Assembly (NCBI GenBank): GCA_033675545.1
Contig: JAWDGP010005301.1
Location: forward strand, 625,001-689,000
Direction: 5' to 3'
Length of the DNA: 64,000 nucleotides
Source of the DNA: Elysia crispata
Lineage: Eukaryota; Mollusca; Gastropoda; Plakobranchidae
In this document: positions 1 to 11,064 of the stretch, piece after piece
How positions within the stretch are numbered: position 1 is the first letter of the stretch
How the letters are laid out: each line of letters begins with the position of its first letter
Translations under genes and position numbers: made by a program
The notes under the pieces: generated by a model
Seen by the model: only the letters and a program-made list of their open reading frames with translations
Told to the model about the DNA's origin: nothing
Databases searched by the model: none

Positions 1-1113
1 AGGGGCCTAGATCTAGATGCAGATTTAAAGATTGTAGATCTAGGCTGAGTTATTTAAAACTCAAGTATCTTCATGCGTGTAAAATAAAAACCTGGATCAT
101 GAATAAATATTAAATTCATTTTTTACTACCATTTATAACAAATGCTCAGGTGAACCATTCCTTTCTTATTAGATTCTCTGGATCCTTCTATTCCTTCTAT
201 TTCACATTGATGTTGATTTTATTTCCCTTTCTAACTTTTCTCAGTCAAACATCTAAGGCATAAAAAATAAGCTAACATGAGTCCTCTGTGTCACTGTTTA
301 AAGAAAATTGTGGTGATAGATTTAATACAGCTTTTTACTATTTTAGGTACTGCTAGTTGTAAAAGAGTGAAAAGAGAAAAAAAAATATTTGGGACTTTTT
401 TTTTCAACAAACCATAACTTATAGTGTCTCTGAGTCTAAGATTTTTCATTACCTTTACTTTTTATAGACGATTTTGACTCAGCAAAAGGTACTGGGATGT
501 TGAATATCTAAATATAGTTCTTATTAATCTTTGCCAACATGGAAGTTATGATGAAAACTTAAACAAGATATGTTTCATAATCTAAATGAATGGATATTTA
601 GAATAGAACATATATATATATATATATATATAAACAGCGACTGTTTCAAGCAATTAATTTGCCATTCCCCCTGGCCAACACAACTTTGGATAGCAAAAAT
701 GTCATGATTATCTTACAAACTAATTGAATTATTAGACATTCCTTCTAAAAAGTATTTTGCCCCATAATCCCAATCTGAGAAAATGATTTCAGAGAAAGAA
801 GTGAATGAAAGCATTTCATTTTCAATGCTTTGTGCATCACCTGATGGTGAAACATTCTATTCTGAGCTTATGTCAGATGCCTGGTGGAATGAAATCTGTG
901 TATGCTGTTTGCTTCTCTTATAGTTATTATTTGATATGAAATTATTTTAATGATGTAAATGTTTTGAAATTTTCTTAAAGGTATTTTCATATTTATTGAT
1001 TACAAAATGGACAAAAATAAACATGCCAAAATACTGTTTGATAATTTTTTAAAGAAGAAATTTATGTACTTGAAATCAATCTTTTATCTCAAATTGCATT
1101 TTTACTTCTTTAG
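1..1113. other. intron (or 5' flank) upstream of the first visible CREB3L exon
   Basis: A+T-rich sequence with stops in all frames and no supportable exon. It ends in a polypyrimidine tract and AG at 1112-1113, so at least its right part is intron. It holds a short (TA)n run at 609-632 and an AGATCTAG-rich stretch in the first 50 bases. The exon carrying the start codon was not found here and probably lies to the left of the window. Confidence 0.6.
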
Positions 1114-1585
1114 GATGGTGTGGACTTGCTAAGTGACAACTTATTTGACAGTCTCCTCAATAATGCACAGACAGCACCATTAAATGAAGGAGAGCCTCCG
1201 ACCAAGAGACAAGCATTCCATTCAGATCATGACTATATAGCCCACAAGTCACCCAGTGAACACAGTGACAGTGGTGTTTCATCTGCCTCAGACGATTTTA
1301 CCTCTTTCTCCAGACTTAGTCCCAACTCAGAGAAAAATATGACAGATGACCAATTAGAAATGTTCTCTGCAAAATTTTCACCAGACTCTTTTGATTTTAG
1401 TCACAATTTCAATGTATCACCATTTTCTGACAATACATCAGATGATTTGCTCACTGATGACTTTGCTCCAGATAAATTACCTAAATCGTGTCTTAGTCAC
1501 ACAGTGGATACAACAACAGCAGATCTTGAGGAGTATGATTTCTCACTATGTGGAAATGATACAGACAACATATCAATTGATTTTG
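1114..1585 (+). CDS. CREB3L: CREB3L exon: acidic activation region
   Basis: Acceptor AG at 1112-1113, donor GTAAGT from 1586; the exon leaves phase 1. It encodes about 157 residues rich in Ser, Asp and Phe (runs such as [10 protein letters not shown] and FSPDSFDF), as expected of an N-terminal transactivation region. It opens in frame with D-G-V-D-L-L, so coding continues from an upstream exon. The GTG at 1120 is an internal Val codon, not a start. The tetrapeptide DHDY (1225-1236) fits the HCF-1 binding consensus [DE]HxY known from CREB3/Luman. Confidence 0.88.
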
Positions 1586-4500
1586 GTAAGTATCATCAGT
1601 TTTTTTTTTCAAAGCCATTTTTTTTTTTTGACGATCTGCGCAATCTGATACACTGACTCTCATGGTCATTCAAGACTTTCCATGCATCTTTTTCAAAAGT
1701 AGTCTAATGATTAGGAAAACCTTCTCGAATTCTTGTGTTGTTTTTTTTTTTGCAGAATGAAGAGATCTTGTCTATCAAAGACGCAAAACACAATAACTTA
1801 GACATGTCAAATTAAAGTACATCACATTATATTTTTCTTAATGCTTTTTGACATTCATTATGATAAATCTATGTCTCTTCCTCCTGTCACAAACATATAA
1901 GGATCAATTCAGATGATACTGGTCTCTCACCATATGAGACAAAATGTACAATTTTGCTATAGACAGGGCCTATATGGCCTATGTTTTCATTACCTGGACA
2001 TTATTAGTTTTGATGGAGCAGATTTGCCTTTCCACTTATAAAAATGTAGAAATAAGCTTAGCTTTCAAAAGAGGCCATGCTGCAGAAAACTTTTGCTACA
2101 ATCGCCTTTCAAATTGATAAACTTTAAACGTTCTTTAAATGTTTATTAGGTTTTGGATTCTAGCCCTGTCTGCCTTTGTTTCATGTAGCTGGTTTCATAG
2201 TTTTTAATGTTTTAAATCATCCGCAAAAAAATTCTATTTAAGATATATGCAAGTTTTAATATATATTTTTTTAATCCAAATGGCAGTTTAAGTCATTATT
2301 ATAGCAGAAAATCGTGAGCTGTTTTGTGAAAAATTACAAGATTACATCTAGATAGCAATTTGACATAAAAATCTTATAGTAGGAGGCTAAATAGTGGAGG
2401 AAAAAGAATAAGCACACAGCATTTTTATTGTAATTTTTTTTCTCTCCAGATTTTGATGCACTTCAACCACCCTCACTTTCACCAGATCTTCACACAAGAG
2501 GAACACAATCAGTGCTTCTAGTCAATGGCTCAAATAGACGTGTGATTCCTGTTCAAAGAGCTTCAAAGAAAGAGGTTTCATTACCCTTTACTATGAAAGA
2601 TGTTGATCCTAATGTCACAAGCACCACACACGTAAGTCTAGGCAAATTCACTTTTAAATTAAGAAAAAGAATAAGAAACTCTGGTTTTATTTTTTTTTTA
2701 AATATTCATGTACTTGCACTTTCCAACACTTACAATAATTAAAAAGAAGGACCTGTTTCTCACACGCCGTAGAATTTAGCCTATATTCCTGCACTTTAGT
2801 TCTCAACGACGAGCTACGATGGGTCAGACAATAACAAAGTTAGGAGACTTAAACCTGGTTACGGCTGGTCCACCACAGCTGTAAATCAGCTACAATCCGA
2901 TACCAGTGTACTGTGCATGCTGACCCATGCTAGGGGAGAAATTGGTAACAAAACTAAAATTGAATTTGTTTTATATCACTGTTTCCAAACCTTTCAAAGT
3001 ACCATCAACATTCTTGTCCTCATTTTTTATCTTCAAAATTAAGTCTAAAAGATGGAGTAAAATAGGTGTTTCTACCATTATTTTTATGAGTTTTGTTATA
3101 ACGTTAAGACCACTGCCTCTGATTAAGAGCTTTCAACCATAATATGTATATATCACTGTTATTTTGTTTCAAAAAACAAAATTTGTCAGTGTGATATTTT
3201 AAAAGAAAGTCATCATTTGGATCTAGATAAATTTTCCTTTCACATGATGTAATTTTTTCAACGTTATGTGAAAATTTTAATCAGTATTCTCTAGTTTAAT
3301 CTTGCCACCACTCCAAATGTTAGAATTACTGAGTAACATTTATTCTATTGAAAGTCATACACATTGCTTCAATAGACTGTGCTGTATTTGCCAAACTATT
3401 TGTGTAACCAAAAGGAAAAAAAAAAGAATAAAAAAACGGGGCTCATGATGATAATTTGATCTCACAGTGACATTATAAACACACACCAAATATAACATAT
3501 GACATAAATCTTTCTTGATTTTTTATCACATAAACCTTCCATGCTGAAAACAGGCCCAGTCTCTCCTTACATTGTACACAAAACCAGAAATTCAAGCCCT
3601 GCTCTCTGAAACTAAGCTGTAATCTTTTATATTAACAATGAGATAGATGCTCATACATGCACACACACACAGACACACATATAATTATATATATTTTTCC
3701 CTCTATTTTATTTATATAAGAACATGTATACAACACTTTTAGATAGAATATTATAACAAACCTTCTGCCAATGGAGATTAGAAAAGATCAAACTAGACAT
3801 TCAGTTGCCAGGACCACAACTTTTATATACCGTTTTGAAATTTCATATGTATAAGATGTAACATATTATAAATCTTAATTATAAGTTTTAAAATAAAATT
3901 CTCAGGGCCATTTTTTTTAATTTTTAATTTTTAAATGTAAGAGTTCGTGTGTAAATAACTTTAAAAAACACCTTGATTTACATCCGATGGCAAAATAACT
4001 GCTTGAATTAGGGCTTTCGTTTTTTTCGCAAAAAGTTCAATTGACTTCTCTACTTTAATATACTCCAACAAGTAAAAGCCATTTTTAAATTTAGTGGGCG
4101 GTGGGGGTCGAGGCAAACTAAAGTATCTCAAATGTGACATCGTGCTCATTAAAAAGCCATTAAAGGTTAATGTGTAGCAAGTAATCCTAATGAATTAGTT
4201 CAGAGTTTTGGAATTGGCAAAAATGGCTGTTGGAAGTAGGTTATAAAAATATAAAATGACTATCCACAAGTTTGTCTTTCAGTGTTACAATATTTCATAA
4301 AAGGCATGTCTTTAATAACTTACTAAATCTTATTAATCATGCAGACGTGATGATAATTCAATTAAAACAAAATGAAACTTGTACCATAAGAACAAACTTA
4401 AGAGCACAGTTGAGCTAAACAAATTCCAACTTATTCTTTGGTCATAGTTGTTGAAGAAAAATTAAACAGTATAAAACATTATTTTACATTGCATTAATAT

Positions 4501-5273
4501 TTGAATTTTCTTGATAAATTTACAGTTTCCTGAACTGCGTCTTACTGATGAAGAAAAGGAACTTCTAGCTCGTGAGGGTGTCACTCTGCCAACAAATTTG
4601 CCTTTAACACGAGATGAAGAGAGAGTTCTCAAGGCTGTTAGGAGAAAAATTAGAAACAAAGTAATTTTACAACTATTAAGCTTCTTTATTGCCTTTTCTG
4701 AGATATGATAATTGTTAGCAAGCTTAGTGAAGGATTGATCAAGAAAGCTGAGAAAGTTGTTTTAAAAAAAGTAATTCTAGTTAATGAAAGAAAAATTTCA
4801 TTCTTCAGGTTATTTATTTCTATTTCAATTATGTTTTTAATTTATTATCAATGAAGAGAATGCATTGATCCTCATTTAATTATCTTACAACCACAACTTG
4901 ACTCATACTTCAATTTTTGAAACTGGATATTTATTAATCAAAAAAATATATATGTAGATATGAATTGAAACATTCAATGATTGTAATTCATCAGAGATCT
5001 TGAACATTACACTTATAACTTAATGTGTAACATTTTACTAAATGAGTAAAACTTTACATTTGACAGATATCTGCAAAAGAAAGCAGAAAGAGAAAACAAG
5101 GCTATGTTGATGGGTTGGAACAAAGGGTCAAGATGTGTACAGCTGAAAATAGGGAACTTCTAAAAAAAGTGGAAACTTTGGAAAAACAGAATGTGTAAGC
5201 AATATAATCTAATTTTCTGACTCTTTCTTTGTCTCTCTGTATCTCTCTGACTCTCTGTCTCTCTGTCTCTCTG

Positions 5274-5366
<93 letters not shown>

Positions 5367-8300
5367 CCCTCTCCCTATCTCTGTCCCTCCCCCCTTTCTC
5401 TCTGTCTGTCTATTTGTCTGTCTCTCTTTCTCTCTCTCCTCATGTTCAATCATTATATTTCTATTTTTATCATATGTCAATACCACAATCCTCTTTATTT
5501 CTACATACATTTCTTACTTATGTCATTTACGTGATGGAATTTTGTACTTGATTTTTCTTACAGCACATTGATCACACAACTAAAGCGAGTGCAGTCTCTT
5601 GTGAATAAATCAAAAATGCCTGCCCAAGCATCTACCTGTGTTATGGTCAGTTTGTGTTTTTAATTTGTATTATTGTATCTCAAGAGTAAAGCAAAGATAG
5701 ATCTTTTAACCATAATTTTTAACAATGAGTGTCACAGTAATTACCACATTGAATATATTTTTCTTTGTTTTGTCGAATTTTTAGTTTAGTTTTCAAGTAT
5801 ACAATGATGTTTGTGGTGATTGTTTATTAAAAGTAGATCTCTAAAATCTTATTTGACGAGGAAACATTTTTTTATAATGCTGTTTTTAGACCCATGTGAA
5901 GTTGATGATTTTTTCAGTCTACCATTCAGTATCTATAGAGTGATCATGTTAAGAAAATGGGCATTTGAAACCATAGGGAGTGAAAAAAAAAGCAAGATAA
6001 CTTTTTAAAAGATTTTTTAGAAAAAAGTTTTCTTTGATGTCCTGAGCCAAATGAATATTGACTGCATACTTGATAAAGAACACAGTTTTGTTGCACATGG
6101 CTCTAAAGCCCTGTTAATAACCTTGCCTTGAAAATTAGAATCATTTAAATTTTATTATACAAGAGGCAATTATTATTAGAAAATAAAAATGAATCTCTCA
6201 GAGCTATTTTTTCATTTAATTGCATCCCAATCTCTTCCTGCTACAATGTATTTCTGAATAGCATAAGGCTATACCCATACATAATGAAAGATAATTAATA
6301 TGAATCTGAGAGGTGAAAAATAGTTTGTTTTTTTTTAACTTACAACATCTGGGTACTGTACCTCCTTTTATTTTTGCACATTTTTTTTTCAACCCTGGGC
6401 TGGTTCTGGGATGAAATGTATTTGTGATAAATGCAAGGTGTCAAGCCAAAGGATATTTCTTTTCAACTTGGTTTTAAAAGCCATTATTTTTATCTAAATC
6501 TGGCATAACCTGATACGCTCAACTTTTTTCTCATTCATTTCTTTTAAATTTTTGGTATTTTAAAATGGATTGAGATGCCCTAGAAGTGGGAATGACGTAT
6601 ATTAAAAATCAATAAAACTTTTCTTTGCAGTAGATGTCATATAAATAAAACGGCCAATTTGTCAGTCATGCTAATATAATGGATTAGATAAATCAAATGG
6701 TCAATGAAATCTTTGCAGTGCTTGGGCTGTATCATAATTGTGCTCTTGCAGTAGATGGGTGACATCAATCAATCTACTTGAATACAAAATTTTGTGGGTT
6801 ATACAGTATAATTCTATTATAACAATATTTAAAGGACTTTTAAATTTATGTTTTAATACTGAGATTCTTGTTAAATAGGATAAAGGATCAGTCAAATAAG
6901 GAAATAACTTAATCATTTAGTTCATGTAGATTTTAACTTCTCATTTTAAATTCATGTATATTATGTAGGCTATATCTCTCTCTGATGAAGCAAGAGCTAG
7001 AATTTATGGATCTTTCTTTCTTTCTTTCTCCCTCTCACCCTCCATCGTGAACTATTGGGCACCCTGTAACAGGGCCTGTTACCTGGACATGCATTCTTAT
7101 CTGGTGTGCTCTATCACATGTATATGCCTCGGCTTGTCTTCTATGAGGCAAAGCAAACATGTATCCAACCTTGCTCACATGTCCACCCCCTACCCCTCTG
7201 CCCTGGTCTTTTAATGTCCACTCAGATCAACACCTGATGTTCAGTTGACCTATGTATGAAATTGAAAATATACAGAATCAAAGTCGTGCCCTGTATGATC
7301 CAAGTTCTTATTTATGTCTGGATTTTTAAGATCTGTACACTTGTTACTGCATTGATTATAATTGATTAACAATCCTAAGAAGAGAAGAATTCAGTGAAGT
7401 TAAAAAACGTCTCGTAAATGTTACAAATAGACTGTACTGTAGAATTTTAATTAGTAGCATTGTACAGGGCAGAAACTTTTGCTATTATCTTATTTTAAAG
7501 TTTTTGCTTTCCTCAGGTGCTGCTTCTGTCATTTGCCTTTTTTGTGGTACCTACTTTGAATCCTTTTGGAGGTGAAGACGAGAATCTCACATCCCTTTCT
7601 GGTCAGACATCATCAGTTCGAGGTAATTCATCAAACCCTCATAATATTTAGTGGTATTAAATATTTTGATATATAGAGAAAAGCAATGTGAAAGTTCTAT
7701 TTTACTTCCAGAATTTATATGTTAGAAAGGCAGGGAAGGATATGCTACCTGAGACTACTGTGCTGATTTTTTTGCCTTTCAAAATACATCTTGTGCTTTT
7801 CCAACTCTTGATATCAGGTTTTCCTTTCTCCTAATTGTGTTCTTTTGTCACAATTTTCCACTCTTTTTGTGACATTTAATATTCATACTAATACTGTTTC
7901 TTCAACTGATAACTTAAAGGTTACAATACATTGTAGGTGACACTCATTCTTTTGAGATAAAAAGTATTTGGTTTTAACCTTGATTCCTAATATTTAAAGT
8001 TTCTATTGGTATTCTCACACAATTCACTAAAGTCTCTGTGACACCTGTCTACATTTTGAGCAATGTGGCAGGTAGATATATACAAATAAATTAACAACAA
8101 AAGCAAGCAAAAAAAAAAACAAGGTTAGATTTGAGAGGAAAAACACAAATGTGTAATGATTGTCACACAGCTGAAAGTCAGCCAGTTGCATCTTTAGTGA
8201 AAGTAAAGCATAATTATGAATTTTGAAAGAGTAATGAAGTATAGAGTATGTAAAAAAAAGCTTCTAAATGCCATTGTATTTGTGGACTTTTGTCTCAATG

Positions 8301-9166
8301 AAATAATGACTCAGGTTGTTTCATCACCTGTTGAAAAAGAAAAAAAAAATACTAGTACCACCAAGCATTGTGTAACATATATATAGATTATTTGTTTTCA
8401 GCCAAACTTGTCCTCTTCAAGTCTTAAAATGCCATGTTATAAAAGATCTTTCTTTTGAAGTCAAAGGATATCTTTATGAAAATTTGGATTTGATTTATAA
8501 AACTAATTAGACTTGTCTTTCTTTTAAATGATTCTTTGAAATAAAGTGTGTGAAATGCAATGTTAAGTTTAAAAAAAAAAAATTTAAACCGCTTGGGTGT
8601 AATAGTTTTATTTCTTACAATCTACATGAGATCTGCTAGGTAATGTCACAAATAGGAATTATTTTAAGAATATTGAATTATAGCTGGAATTAAAACCATT
8701 TCATTTGAGAGTGGCAGGCAGCAGACAGTCGAGAAAAGTGAACATTCTATTTGTTTTATTTTTTGTCTTTCCAGGTAAAGCTCGAAGCCTACTTGGCCAT
8801 GAAGCATCATCATCCAGTGAGAGTGATGAAGATCCATATGGTGTTAGCCAGCGCCCAGCTGCTCCATGGGATGTAGCAGCTGCTGACAAATTCTCCACAG
8901 CTGTGTCTGAGGAGGCAGTAAAGTCTGTCAAGAAAGAAAACCCAGCTGTGGTTAGGGATTCTCACAAAGGAGAAAAAGTGTCTTCATTAGTCTTTACCAA
9001 AGAAGACCCAGAGAAAACTGAACCGACCCATATTATGTCAAGGGACATTAAAATTGAAGTGTTTGACTTTGGAGTAAAACCAATGTCAGTTGAAGATATG
9101 TCCAACAATGAGAATACAACAGAAGAGCAATCCGAATCAGACATAGAGATTGATGTTGAAAAATAG
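1114..9166 (+). CDS. CREB3L: CREB3-like membrane-bound bZIP transcription factor (partial at 5' end, seven exons)
   Basis: ER-anchored transcription factor of the CREB3/CREB3L family. In this family, regulated intramembrane proteolysis by site-1 and site-2 proteases frees the N-terminal bZIP part, which enters the nucleus and activates secretory-pathway or metabolic genes through CRE/UPRE-like sites. Seven exons with GT/AG borders join without a frame break to 498 residues plus TAG: 1114-1585, 2450-2631, 4526-4660, 5067-5194, 5564-5645, 7517-7622, 8775-9166. Order in the protein (numbered from the first visible residue): acidic Ser/Asp-rich N-terminus; DHDY at 38-41; conserved pre-basic block about 219-250; bZIP about 255-320 with N262-x7-R270 and heptad positions L280, C287, L294, L301, L308, V315; transmembrane helix about 330-347; N-glycosylation sequon N356; R372-S-L-L site-1-protease type site; acidic luminal tail. 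The pre-basic block and zipper look closest to vertebrate CREB3L3/CREB3L4, but the exact orthologue is inference. The start codon is missing from the window. Human members are about 370-520 residues, so little is lacking. Confidence 0.93.
1586..2449 (+). other. CREB3L: CREB3L intron
   Basis: GTAAGT donor, TCTCTCCAG acceptor. A+T-rich with several T-runs (1601-1610, 1619-1630, 1740-1752). No repeat family or coding signal recognised. Confidence 0.8.
2450..2631 (+). CDS. CREB3L: CREB3L exon: linker before the bZIP
   Basis: Acceptor TCTCTCCAG ends at 2449; donor GTAAGT from 2632. The incoming split codon completes D-F and the exon leaves phase 0. It encodes about 60 residues ([10 protein letters not shown], then [17 protein letters not shown]) of low-complexity linker with no named domain. 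Support comes from phase continuity on both sides. Confidence 0.85.
2632..4525 (+). other. CREB3L: CREB3L intron
   Basis: GTAAGT donor and TTTACAG acceptor. It contains a short (CA)n run with interruptions at 3658-3680 and otherwise unremarkable A+T-rich sequence. Short open frames here have no splice or family support. Confidence 0.8.
4526..4660 (+). CDS. CREB3L: CREB3L exon: conserved pre-basic block and start of basic region
   Basis: Acceptor TTTACAG ends at 4525; donor GTAATT from 4661; phase 0 at both ends, 45 codons. It carries the family-specific block ahead of the basic region ([18 protein letters not shown], then [12 protein letters not shown]) and the first basic residues RRKIRNK. 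This block is diagnostic of CREB3/CREB3L proteins as opposed to other bZIP families. Confidence 0.94.
4661..5066 (+). other. CREB3L: CREB3L intron within the basic region
   Basis: Short phase-0 intron between the invariant Asn exon and the invariant Arg exon of the bZIP. Nothing else is seen in it. Confidence 0.8.
5067..5194 (+). CDS. CREB3L: CREB3L exon: basic region and leucine zipper
   Basis: Acceptor GACAG ends at 5066; donor GTAAGC from 5195; enters phase 0, leaves phase 2. It encodes the DNA-contacting basic region ([10 protein letters not shown]) and the first zipper heptads through TLEKQN. The invariant bZIP Asn sits at the end of the previous exon and the invariant Arg is here (N-x7-R), so the intron splits the basic region. 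Confidence 0.95.
5195..5563 (+). repeat. CREB3L intron filled by a (CT)n microsatellite
   Basis: The intron between the two zipper exons is dominated by a pyrimidine tract (5219-5440) with a pure (CT)n core at 5281-5360. The tract starts about 25 bases after the donor. The long Arg/Glu and Ser/Leu open frames across it are translation artefacts of the dinucleotide repeat. Confidence 0.9.
5564..5645 (+). CDS. CREB3L: CREB3L exon: end of zipper and juxtamembrane segment
   Basis: Acceptor TTCTTACAG ends at 5563; donor GTCAGT from 5646; enters phase 2, leaves phase 0. It encodes the last zipper turns ([13 protein letters not shown]) and the linker ending QASTCVM. In family members a similar S/T-x-T-C-x segment leads straight into the membrane helix, which here begins in the next exon. 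Confidence 0.93.
5646..7516 (+). other. CREB3L: CREB3L intron
   Basis: GTCAGT donor, CCTCAG acceptor, 1871 bases. A patch at about 7040-7250 is clearly richer in G+C than the rest and contains the near-palindrome CCTGTAACAGGGCCTGTTAC (7062-7081). It may be a small inserted repeat, but I cannot assign it. Confidence 0.75.
7517..7622 (+). CDS. CREB3L: CREB3L exon: transmembrane helix
   Basis: Acceptor CCTCAG ends at 7516; donor GTAATT from 7623; enters phase 0, leaves phase 1. It opens with the hydrophobic helix [17 protein letters not shown], including the Pro that helps S2P cleavage in this family (established for the family, not shown here), followed by the acidic luminal stretch GGEDE and sequon N-L-T. 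Confidence 0.94.
7623..8774 (+). other. CREB3L: CREB3L intron
   Basis: GTAATT donor, CTTTCCAG acceptor. A+T-rich with short A-runs; no coding or repeat family recognised. Confidence 0.8.
8775..9166 (+). CDS. CREB3L: CREB3L terminal exon: S1P site and luminal tail
   Basis: Acceptor CTTTCCAG ends at 8774; the split Gly codon is completed and the frame stays open to TAG at 9164-9166 (130 residues). R-S-L-L about 22 residues past the helix matches the RxxL site-1-protease consensus. The rest is acidic and Ser-rich ([12 protein letters not shown] near the start, [14 protein letters not shown] at the end), with another N-T-T sequon near the C-terminus. The upstream ATG-like codon at 8705 lies in intron and is not the start. 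Confidence 0.93.
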
Positions 9167-10135
9167 TTCACAAGATTTCAAACTAGAAGAGTTATCATAT
9201 CACAGATTTTTTTGGAACAATTTTATATCATCTTTTCAGTTTATCTACATTTTGATGGATGTAATTTTAGTGCATACTGGATTATTTTGGCACCAAGTAT
9301 ATGGCTTGCAACTATGAAATAAGGTATTTATCCAGGCAGATATGAAATGAAGAGAAATTGGATTGCCCTCTTTATACACACAAAAATAAGATTGCTTAAA
9401 ATGTCACCTCTGAAAGTGATGATTGGAAGCATTCAACTTAGTTAATTATTTCTTTTGAGATATAGTACTTTGAACACTCGTGAACGATGGGTATTGATGG
9501 ATACAGATTTAATATTATCATCTATTTGTGATTATTATTTATGTAGATTATTTATGCCTTGAGAGCAAATCTAAATGGACTATATGCTGTAAGTGTAATG
9601 AAGATTTGAGAACAACAAATATAACATATGGCTCTTCATTATAATGTTTTGAAATTTAATTTCTTAACAAAACTATGTGTTACTGCAATATCACATATAG
9701 TTAGTGATGATACCACCTGTGAACATGCAAGGTGTAATTTAGATTTGTTGCAAGACTTGACAGAAAGCAAATAGATGTTGCTTATTATTGAAAGGTTCAC
9801 ATTTTTCTATTTGTAGAATAAAAAAGGCAAGCAGAGTTGACTTTAGATCTTATTTATTGTTTAGTTTTACTCACTTTTTAAGAGAAATAATAATTTATAA
9901 CTATTGTACATACCACAAATCTCCCTTAATATTGATTATTGCAAAGGATATACATGTACATTTTGTGAATATATTTTTAATGTATAAAACAGTAGGCATG
10001 TTTGTTTATTTTCTTTAGTGCACCTTTCCTCTTAATTTCATCCACTTCCTTCACACGTACTGTATTATATATTTTATTATTAATTATACTTTTGAATGTG
10101 CTGTAATTGTCTTAATAAACAAACCATGACGTATA
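9167..10135 (+). other. CREB3L: CREB3L 3' UTR
   Basis: Follows the TAG stop. Long A+T-rich sequence without coding signal. Candidate polyadenylation signals AATAAA at 9817-9822 and 10114-10119. The second, followed within about 20 bases by T/G-rich sequence, is the more likely end. UTR length is inferred, with no transcript evidence. Confidence 0.6.
10114..10119 (+). terminator. CREB3L: candidate polyadenylation signal of CREB3L
   Basis: AATAAA hexamer about 950 bases after the stop codon. A competing AATAAA is at 9817-9822. Confidence 0.45.
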
Positions 10136-10537
10136 TCCAATGTCTTTTGTTATCTTCAGTTCTTTATCTTATTCACTGCTGTTTCAAAATTAATTTTATT
10201 TTCCTAATTTTCTCTTGTTTAGCCACAAGATTTAAAAAATTTTTTTTCCATTCCTTGCTTCTGAGCAATAGCAGTCACAAATGTATGTATTTTGAAAGAA
10301 AATATACAGCTGAGAAAATTTTTTATCATCTCAAGTGACTATAAAGTGACTGATCTTTCAAAGAAGCAGCTGAAACAATGTGGGTGGATTGTTTGAGAAA
10401 AGGGGATGAGAAGGAGCATTTGGTCAGATCTAGATCAAGATTTTTAAGGTGCACATTAGTACAGTATTGGTAGATCTATCGCTGGATCTACGTGTTCCTT
10501 TTCTTCTCTTTCACGTTCAGTTTGATAGAGTCCTTAC
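10136..10537. other. intergenic, nothing recognised
   Basis: A+T-rich; short open frames with no family resemblance. AGATCTAGATC occurs near 10427-10437. Confidence 0.6.
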
Positions 10538-10758
10538 ATTACTACTACTACTACTACTACTAAGACTGCTTCTTTTACTGCTGCTGCTGCTACTACTACT
10601 ACTACTACTACTACAACCGCTGCTGCTGCAGCTGCTGCTACTACTATTACTATTTTCTTTTACTACTACTACTACTACTTCTACTTCTACTTCTACTACT
10701 ACTACTACTACTACTACCACCATTTCTACTACAACTACCTTTTCTACTACTGCTTCCG

Positions 10759-10803
<45 letters not shown>

Positions 10804-10825
10804 ATACTAGTAGTAGTAGTAGTAA
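10538..10825. repeat. (CTA/TAC)n microsatellite with CTG/CTT variants
   Basis: Repeated ACT/CTA triplets, interrupted by runs of CTG (10578-10590, 10618-10640) and TTC. It ends in a short flip to TAG triplets (10807-10823), which makes a local inverted repeat with the preceding CTA run. Poly-Leu, poly-Thr or poly-Val frames across it are artefacts. Confidence 0.92.
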
Positions 10826-10953
10826 TCAACTAGACAAAACCTTTAGAGGCAAAAACTTATGTGGAAGGACAAAAGAAAGGCAAAAGAAAATACGAATACT
10901 ATAGTTTTTACTTGATTCGCGTTCTTGAAGCTCAGAATTTCTGGAAGAGAGAG

Positions 10954-11064
10954 AGTAGTAGTAGTAGTAGCAGTAGTGGTAGTGGTAGTGGTAATGGTAG
11001 TGGTAGTGGTAGTAGTAGCAGTAGCAGTAGTAGTAGTAGTAGTAGCAGTAGTAGTAATAGTATG
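10954..11064. repeat. (AGT)n microsatellite, complement of the neighbouring (CTA)n
   Basis: AGT triplets with GGT and AGC variants. The strand sense is opposite to the 10538-10825 array, so the pair could fold into a long imperfect hairpin with a loop of about 130 bases. Confidence 0.9.

Noticed and set aside
1120..1122. GTG as the start codon of the CREB3-like protein
   Set aside because: It is preceded in frame by Asp-Gly directly at a splice acceptor, so it is an internal Val codon.
7040..7250. G+C-richer patch with a CCTGTAACAGG palindrome in a CREB3L intron as an extra exon
   Set aside because: The neighbouring exons already join in phase and no frame or splice sites fit; perhaps a small inserted repeat.
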